A stretch of 64,000 bases of DNA, taken from NCBI GenBank assembly GCA_037176845.1, contig JAYKXP010000024.1, positions 558,001 through 622,000 on the forward strand. The letters run 5' to 3'. This DNA is from Paramarasmius palmivorus (taxonomy: Eukaryota > Basidiomycota > Agaricomycetes > Agaricales > Marasmiaceae). A program made the position numbers and the translations under genes. Of this stretch, positions 57,619 through 64,000 are shown piece by piece. Every line of letters begins with the position of its first letter. Within the stretch, counting starts at the first letter, position 1. Below the pieces are notes generated by a model. That model did not search any database and was not told the DNA's origin. It saw only the letters and a list, made by a program, of their open reading frames with translations.

Positions 57619-58487
57619 ATGGCATCAATTCTTCGCTCGGTATTGAGCAGGTCGACCTCCAGTATCGCTGGGACTGCACCATCCTATCGAAGTGCAATAT
57701 ATCTGCATTCCTCTGTTCCCCCGTCTGCATTTCCAGCCAAGGTCAAGACACCAGTCTCTCAGGAACTCCAGCTCAGGTTGATCAAACAAGGTGGTTTTGT
57801 CAATTGGGTCTGGTATGGCGACGGGTCTTCTGGCGTGGATCCTTCCGACCAGGCCTGCGATGCCTCGACAGCGCATAGTGCGACTGTATTTACTGCTACA
57901 GGCGAAAGGATCGATATCCCGACAATCAGCATACAAAACATGGACGACATTGAACAGGAGCTGAGGCAACGCGTAGAGAATCCGATAGGCCTTTCAACCG
58001 ACCAGATTCACTTGTTTGTGTGCAGCCATATGGCCAGAGACTGTCGGTGTGGTGAAAAGGGTGGTGCATTCGTGAAGGCACTTAGAGCAGAAGTAGACAA
58101 GAGGAAAGCGTTGGATCCCTCTGGCCCGTACAACCGATTTAAGATCGGAGAAGTCGCCCATGTCGGACAACACAAGTGAGCCTTCATATTTGACCTTCAG
58201 GGCTCGTTTAATGAATATTTTTTTTTCTAGATTTGCTCCGAATCTCTTGATACATCCTCATGGCGATTGGTGAGACTTTTCTTGCTTGCTAATACACTCT
58301 TACCAACGCAGAAACTGGCAGGCTTGGTCTTTTAGAAATCGACGACATACCTACAGTGTTAGATCGAGTTGTAGAGGCGTCTCGGAACCCTTTTGGTTCA
58401 ACCATAGGTTTTCCCAAAGCAAAGTGGCGAGGCAGAATGTGTTTGTCCAAAGACGAACAACTAGCGTTATATCAAGGGTCGAAATAA
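57619..58487 (+). CDS. AIM32: Mitochondrial thioredoxin-like ferredoxin-fold protein (AIM32/sucrase-ferredoxin family)
   Basis: Three exons. The start at 57619 gives an Arg/Ser-rich presequence (MASILRSVLSRSTSSIAG), so a mitochondrial target is likely; in-frame Mets at 57469 and 57559 are alternatives. Then VNWVWYGDGSSG, IPTISIQNMDDIEQ and LFVCSHMARDCRCGEKGGAFVKAL, the C-x7-C-x-C signature of the sucrase/ferredoxin-like family. After introns it ends FAPNLLIHPHGDWLGLLEIDD..PTVLDRVVE..FPKAKWRGRMCLSKDEQ. Yeast Aim32 is a 2Fe-2S thioredoxin-like protein of the matrix/intermembrane space; the His of HPHGDW and the Cys set fit cluster ligands. The last intron's true acceptor is inside the open frame (ggcag|gcttgg). 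Confidence 0.85.
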
Positions 58488-58527
58488 TGTTTTATTGTAG
58501 ATCTAATTAGAATTAGATGGACTCTAT

Positions 58528-60287
58528 CTAAGCACCAGCGATCGCCCGTTCAATAGCCCACCTAACGGCTGCCTCGACGTCTTTTGCTTCCTGAGTGGGT
58601 TTGTGTTGTGGTTGTCCGAGAGATGGATCATATACACCTGTGTGCACAAGTACGGAATTCCACTTGGCCCCGTTAGCCCCGGCAATGTCTGTCTTGAGCG
58701 GTTAGATTCGAACATCACTCAAGTGTATGTAATGACTGACCCGACGCTGGATTATCTGGGATACCACTCGAGTGAGCAAATTCTAAAATACACAACAGTC
58801 ATTTCAACTCATACCTCCTATCATATACCTAAGGATCATTGATTGCTGAGATTGCTGGTCTTTCGGTCCTGATGGAAATACTCACATCGACGGAAAGGAT
58901 GCATTTTCCCCGTAAAGCCTCTTTATCATACCGTGAATAATCTTTTCGGCATATTTATAGGTAGGTGTCGTCGGCTTGCCGAATTGCACGAAAGGATAAG
59001 TCGTTCCACTCAAGGCCTGGAAGTCCATTGTTGATCCATCGTTCCAGTCTAACGTAGTAGCATGCGCACCTTATAGACGGCTTGGAATGACTCCCGGAAA
59101 GCACCTTGACCTAACCTCGGTCTCGAGAAATCAGACTTCCATAACAAGTCTGGATTGCAGAATATGACCTCCACAGGCCGACTGGTTCGAGCGTCCGGGT
59201 CGACATAAGGGTTGCCAATAATACCATCGGACTGGATCACATCACACATTATTTGCACTGTAGTGAGCCATGAGCACACAGCGGTAGAACCAACGCTGAG
59301 TCGTACCGTCAGTACCCCAGTTTCGAGGGTCGTGGAAGACCAGAACAGCTTCGATTCGCGTTTTCGAGAAGTCGACGGGCTAAGTGGGCTCGTTAGTTCC
59401 ACGGAGATGTTTTAACAAGGTAAGGGACGAAGCGGTTCGTACCAATCTTCTTTTCATGTGTGCGGGATCGAATGATTGGAATGGCCATACGCTTTTCAGG
59501 GAACGCTCAGTAATTGAAAGCGGGAGATAACAATGAACGTACGAGGGGTTCCACAATAGTACGTCAGCTGTTGTGTAGGCCTTCTTAAATCCATAACTAA
59601 AAGATCATGAGAGCTACTTCCATAGAAAACATACGTGAAGATATCAACCTTTCGGCCACGAAACGCATGTCATCGTTCTTTCCACCAAGGACTAGAACCG
59701 GACTATCCCCGTACTTCCCCACAAGGTCCTTGAGGATAGTATGCGCTTGAATAATTTGTTCCGAATCGATCTAGAGAACGAACATGTGGTAGGCGAGGGC
59801 AGAAATGTTGTAAGTAACTCACTGTGACACCTAAGCTCTTGGAAAGCTTCTCTGCACGTTTCTCCTCGGTACTTCCACCACCATTTGTCAACTGATGAAC
59901 GGTTCATTCTTCCAAGAATTCATCTAAAACCACCATCGACGCACCAGAATGTAGGGAATCTTCCTGCCGAAAAAGATGAGCTCTCCTCCCGATCTTTCTT
60001 GTTATAACTGTTCAACATACGCATGCAACAAATTATCGCCTTCTAGAACCTGCAGAGCTTTCCGTGCATTCGGTAAAGGATCGGGTCCAGCCATGAGAAC
60101 GCCATCCTTTCGGAACAAGAAGTTAATGGTCCGCTTGGGTGCAACGAAGTTCAAAACTTCAACCCACTATATCGAATGCGAATGCCAACGGTGGCGCGCC
60201 TTGTTTAGATAGATTCGTTTGAAGATGTCTACGGATGATTTGGTTGAAGCAAAGACGCGAAACTCTCCAGCACGTTGTGGGAAGCAT
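58528..60287 (-). CDS. HAD-superfamily hydrolase, CECR5/HDHD5 family, probably mitochondrial
   Basis: Likely phosphatase of unknown substrate. Start at 60287 (alternative in-frame Met at 60341) gives an Arg-rich, presequence-like head (MLPTTCWRVSRLCFNQIIRR). Motif I is AFAFDIDGVLMAG, joined across an intron; motif II is ILLTNGGGSTEE, also spliced; then KLSKSLGVTV, QIIQAHTILKDLVG, and motif III/IV GKPTTPTYKYAEKIIHGM and YMIGDNPASDIAGA. Both Asp of motif I (DxDG) and the DNPxSD of motif IV are present. About nine exons. Yeast YKR070W and human CECR5 are the relatives recalled. The shared promoter with the next gene is about 180 bp. Confidence 0.87.
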
Positions 60288-60466
60288 AGGGCGTTTGTTG
60301 ACCCTTGTAGGTCCCACATTTGTCTGATGTAAGCCTTTCACAAGGTTGAACTTTGTCCATCACCTCGTTCCCCTTCGACACGCCCCAGTCTCGCTGTGCA
60401 AGTTTGTTGCCAAATTCTAATGAACTTATTGAATTTCTTATATTTCTCATAGTTCAATTCGTTCAG
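60288..60466. promoter_or_regulatory. Shared divergent promoter, HAD hydrolase/fucosyltransferase-like
   Basis: 179 bp between the preferred starts. In-frame upstream Mets of both genes (60341 and 60353) nearly meet here, so the preferred starts are those that leave room for a promoter. Confidence 0.4.
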
Positions 60467-62083
60467 ATGCTGGCGCACAAGATCACCGGTCGCGCTCGAG
60501 AAGCGAGTGCTTCGCCCTCTGTGTCTCTGGAAAAAGGGAGATATCGTATGCGAGCACCCTCAAATCGCCCCGCTACTATCAACGAAACTGCACATACACG
60601 TGCTCGGTCGACGTCGCGTCCTACTTCCACTCGGAATAGTTTTTATCTGGTCACTCTTCTTCTCCTACTGGTAGCAGGGTGCCTAGTGAGCTTTGGCTTT
60701 GCATACTATCTCTTCACGACTAGGTGGGGCAACTGGCACCTATCATCTCAAAACCCCGCTGACGAAATCTACCAAGTCATCGAAGTTGAAGCTCCTCTAT
60801 CCGAATGCCCCACGATCTCACCCCATGACAAATTCCTCGCTTATCACTCACACAGCGGTTTTCATAACCAGAGAATTGCTTTGGAGAATGCGCTCGTTTT
60901 ATCCCGTCTCTTGAATCGCACGCTAATTGTACCCCCTATTCGACTTGGCAAACCAATACGGTATTGCAACTATAGAGCCCTCCATAATCACCTCGCCCTT
61001 TCCGATAAATCGGGTTTGAAACACTGCGCACAAATCCCTCTCGATTCGTTTATTCCTCCAGAATGTTCCGGCTACTTCGATTACACCCACATTCCCTGGG
61101 GTTGGCTGGTCAACCTGACCGATGTTCAATCCCAGTTTCAACTGATTCTTCGTCATGATCCTACAGACGAATGGCTCCATCGATGTTTAGGAATTAGGGA
61201 CAACCAGGTGCTAACCATCCCAGAGTCCGACCGCTATCATTATCGATTTCTGGACGAAGTTACGACGATCGCCACACCATCCGATAAGTATGCCGTAGGA
61301 ATATCCATCCCAAACATATCTACTTCTGGCGAGGACCTACTGCAATTCGGAACGCTTTTTGGATCCACCCGACTCCAGCTCCGCCCCGAGAACACCGAGC
61401 TAAGGCGAAAGGCAAGAGAAAAAATGGCGTTCAGCAATCCCATTCTTCTTCGTGTCGCCGATGCCATTACGCAAGAGCTTCACGGCACCTTCATCGGGGC
61501 GCATGTCAGGGTGGGCGATGGAGAGTTCCTACGCAATGGCGGCGAAACCATACTTTCAATCTGGTCGACATTGGTGTATCGAGTTCTGGGCATGAGCTGG
61601 AACGAAACACGTCCTCTTGCAGCACTACTTCTTGCGGATCTAGGTGCCCACTCCCATCCTGAATCTCTGACAGCACCCTACGCAACATCCAGTCCTATCG
61701 AGCTCTCCAGTTTACAGACCCATGTTCGCTGTCGCAGCAAACCACACTCACACCCTTCTCTAAACCCGTTGAACATTCCACTGTTCCTTGCGACTGACGC
61801 TCACGAACCCCACACACATCCTTCCCTGGCATTAATCTTCCGCACCTTCCCGTGCGTTTTTACGCTCTCCGACTTTCCCGAACAGCTTCTGGTCATGGAT
61901 CAGATTGTCAATGGCGATGATGGGTTGAGGCTCAGGTCGTTCCTGTTGCCATTCCTCGATGCTATGGTGATTGGGAGAGCTTCCAATGTTGTCGGTACCA
62001 ACGGGAGTACTTTCAGTGCCTTTGTACTAGATGTCCTTTGGCGGAAATATCATGGGCTTGGTATCAGGGAACGGGGGATCTAA
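60467..62083 (+). CDS. O-fucosyltransferase-like type II membrane protein
   Basis: Intronless, 538 residues from the Met at 60467 (the frame also has a Met at 60353). Basic head, membrane anchor at about residues 58-82 (FYLVTLLLLLVAGCLVSFGF), then a lumenal domain. KFLAYHSHSGFHNQRIALENALVLSRLLNRTLIVPP matches the N-terminal beta-strand and SGFHNQ donor loop of fungal GDP-fucose O-fucosyltransferase-type proteins. Late motifs are FIGAHVRVGDGEFLRNGG and FLATDAHEP, then NVVGTNGSTFSAFV, the usual C-terminal signature. The HVRxGD Arg is present. Donor and acceptor are unknown in fungi that lack fucosylation, so the sugar may differ. Confidence 0.85.
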   Translation: MLAHKITGRAREASASPSVSLEKGRYRMRAPSNRPATINETAHTRARSTSRPTSTRNSFYLVTLLLLLVAGCLVSFGFAYYLFTTRWGNWHLSSQNPADEIYQVIEVEAPLSECPTISPHDKFLAYHSHSGFHNQRIALENALVLSRLLNRTLIVPPIRLGKPIRYCNYRALHNHLALSDKSGLKHCAQIPLDSFIPPECSGYFDYTHIPWGWLVNLTDVQSQFQLILRHDPTDEWLHRCLGIRDNQVLTIPESDRYHYRFLDEVTTIATPSDKYAVGISIPNISTSGEDLLQFGTLFGSTRLQLRPENTELRRKAREKMAFSNPILLRVADAITQELHGTFIGAHVRVGDGEFLRNGGETILSIWSTLVYRVLGMSWNETRPLAALLLADLGAHSHPESLTAPYATSSPIELSSLQTHVRCRSKPHSHPSLNPLNIPLFLATDAHEPHTHPSLALIFRTFPCVFTLSDFPEQLLVMDQIVNGDDGLRLRSFLLPFLDAMVIGRASNVVGTNGSTFSAFVLDVLWRKYHGLGIRERGI

Positions 62084-62531
62084 TTGGGATTTGATGCTGT
62101 ACAAATCAATACACCGCCTCTCATCATTCGCTATTTAGTCGCGGTTTCGTGACTTCGGGCGCGTTGATGGAGGTCAATGTCTTCCATCGTCCCGCGGGTG
62201 TACTAGTAATCGTCTATTCGTTATATTATGGAGAATTCCCATCATGCCTTGTTCTGCACTATTCCTGGCACCGTCGAGGCCCAAGGGCCAATCGCATCAC
62301 AAAACTGAATTTTGTTTTGTGAAAGTAGCCGGATGATATTTCCCAATTTGACAAGAGTTGCTGTGCTACGTCGTGATGCTGGTCGGTGATCGCTGTATCA
62401 TCAACGATGAGTTGTCCATCAAGCCCTGATGCGAGAGCAGACTATGATCTGCTACGTCGACATACTTATATCTGGACAATGTATTTCCGTTGTCCCATTT
62501 TCTCCTCTCCATCGCCCCCACTGTTCCTACG
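62084..62531. other. Intergenic stretch
   Basis: About 450 bp between two plus-strand genes. No supported coding sequence. In-frame Met at 62490 could extend the VTS1 start upstream by 14 codons. Confidence 0.4.
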
Positions 62532-63951
62532 ATGCTGAACACTAGCACGAACCCCAAGAAACACCCAGCAGAGTTGGCACGAGCACCCGCCTCTCCTCTA
62601 CGACCCAATGCAGCCGTGTTTAGCCCGTTGCTATCGCCACGTATGAACGGAGGCTTCGCTGTTCCACCTTCACCACGATTTGGTGCTGTAGGAGGTGAAA
62701 GCATAGATCAGTGGTTCAGAAATCTTCGAAAATATGAGGCGACACTAGTAATGAGTCCTATTTACCAAACTATCTGATTTTCTGACAATTTTGCAGGGTG
62801 CAATGGCTGCAGCATCTGAGGAGCCCAAGTTTCGGGAAGAGTTGGGAACCATTGAACAGTGTGAGTCTTCGTCGTATCTTCGATATCAAAAAGTTGACAA
62901 CAGTACTTTCTACTACCAGGGTTCACGCTGCTGACAGAATCCGAGCAAACAGCATCATTATACACGCTCTTGCAGCACGCGAACCAAGAACAACTCACTT
63001 TTCTCAAGGCTATCCTGCAGCAACTATCTGAAAATGGTACGGACTCTTTTTCCTCGTACATCGTTCAATAGGCTTATGTTCGTTATAGGCGAAAACTCCA
63101 GGCAGAACTCTCCTGCAAATACACGACCTCCAAAGCTAAACATTCGTCTACCTGGTACCCCAGGGACGCCGGCTTTCAGTCTTACCCAAGCATCTCCCTC
63201 GAGTTCTGGAAAAGAGTCTAGCAAAGAGTCGGCCAAGGAATCCCCCAAAGCTTCCAACATACTTTCCCCATTATCTGCGACCGAAGGTGCTCAGGACATA
63301 TTCATTAAACCAGCCGAAGAGCGCATCAGCTGGGCCAACATGGTGAACACTCCAATGGACCTCATGTTCCAAAAACCACAGAGCGGCGGGATTCAAGGGG
63401 TGATGAGTCCAACAATGGGGATGCCAATGATGAATCCTTTCAACCCGGGAATGATGGGATACTCAAACGAAGCGCAAATGCTGGCTCTACAATTGGTGAT
63501 GAGCGGGATGGTGGGGCAACAGCCTCTTATGAATCCACCCCAGAAATCGCCGCATCAGCAACGGCAGCAAAAGCAGTCATCGACTTCTGGGTCGAACAAC
63601 TGGCGAGCTGGATCCTCTCGGCCTGGCAACTCGAGAACAAGCAGTGGGAGTAAGGCGAAGAGTACAGCGTCGCCTTCGTCTGCGGCGGCATCCAAACCGG
63701 AAGATGATGTCGACCCCAAGTTACTAGAAGATATCCCAGCCTGGTTGAAGAGTTTACGACTACATAAATACACGGAATGTTTCACTGGCATGACGTGGCA
63801 AGAGGTGGTTCAGCTAGACGAAGCGGCGCTGGAGGCGAAGGGTGTCACCGCTTTGGGCGCGCGTCGGAGATTGACGAAGAATTTCGACGCAGTGAAGAGG
63901 AAGATGGGGATGTCGGTCAATCCGGAGGAAATACCAGCAGAGGAATCATGA
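62532..63951 (+). CDS. VTS1: VTS1-like SAM-domain RNA-binding protein
   Basis: Cytosolic regulator that binds hairpin-loop mRNAs (Smaug recognition elements) and recruits deadenylation. Four exons. The N-terminal part has a conserved region (ESIDQWFRNLRKYEATL, FREELGTIEQWFTLLTESEQTASLYTLLQHAN) of helical character, then PPKLNIRLPGTPGTPAF, and a Ser/Pro/Met/Gln-rich linker (MMNPFNPGMMGYSNEAQMLALQ). The C-terminal SAM domain is at the end: LLEDIPAWLKSLRLHKYTECFTGMTWQEVVQL, ALEAKGVTALGARRRLTKNF, with the basic residues of the RNA-binding face. Stop at 63949-63951 is 49 bp from the window end. Confidence 0.92.
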
Positions 63952-64000
63952 TAGCGCACATAAACTTATACACTCATTATAGCAAGGCATTTATTCCCGG

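Noticed and set aside
1..64000. tRNA, rRNA, CRISPR arrays, prophage or insertion sequences
   Set aside because: Looked for T-arm motifs and inverted or direct repeats by eye and found none. CRISPR and prokaryotic elements are not expected in a fungal nuclear genome. A tRNAscan and repeat-mask run would be decisive.

Overview
This window is nuclear DNA of a filamentous basidiomycete, most likely an agaricomycete (mushroom-forming fungus). Nearly every gene is split by several 45-70 nt introns with GT..AG ends and short branch-point motifs. Genes sit close together on both strands, and several families present are typical of Agaricomycetes: DUF6533-type seven-helix proteins, an atypical G-alpha with shortened switch regions, F-box/LRR-like proteins, and long proline-rich coiled-coil proteins. 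I assembled about 32 genes by joining open frames across splice sites by hand. Exon joins are read from the sequence; family names rest on remembered family motifs, not on a search.

Layout. 0-16 kb: a Zn2Cys6 regulator, a mitochondrial CoA carrier (LEU5) divergent from the meiotic recombination factor HOP2, a Rho GTPase, a hemerythrin-like protein, the mitochondrial Fe-S assembly factor ISA2 divergent from the splicing factor SPP2, the SWR1-complex subunit VPS72/YL1, and a proline-rich coiled-coil protein. 16-30 kb: a secreted M28 leucine aminopeptidase, a small single-pass membrane protein, an amino-acid permease, a cupin protein, a bacterial-style GDP-mannose pyrophosphorylase with an added coiled coil, a possible XRCC4/PAXX-like protein, an F-box-like protein, and a G-alpha paralogue. 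30.4-34.0 kb: a gene-poor island with no gene I can support. 34-48 kb: a mitochondrial LEA-like membrane protein, a fumarate reductase-cytochrome b5 fusion, nicotinamide riboside kinase, an unknown protein, an M19 dipeptidase, UCH37, MED31 and a SLC35C2-type transporter. 47-64 kb: a second Zn2Cys6 regulator, the DUF6533 protein, a DUF218 protein, a regulator carrying both C2H2 and Zn2Cys6 fingers, an AIM32-like mitochondrial ferredoxin-fold protein, a CECR5-type HAD hydrolase, an O-fucosyltransferase-like protein and the RNA-binding SAM protein VTS1.

The genes do not form a pathway or biosynthetic cluster; this is ordinary housekeeping and regulatory chromosome. Several neighbours are divergent pairs sharing 100-300 bp promoters (LEU5/HOP2, ISA2/SPP2, UCH37/MED31, HAD/fucosyltransferase). 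The most interesting signals are in gene structure and in single proteins: 7-nt and 5-nt micro-exons needed to restore conserved motifs, three GC-AG introns, a G-alpha whose catalytic switch II glutamine is alanine, a bacterial-type nucleotidyltransferase fused to a coiled coil, and the possible end-joining protein.
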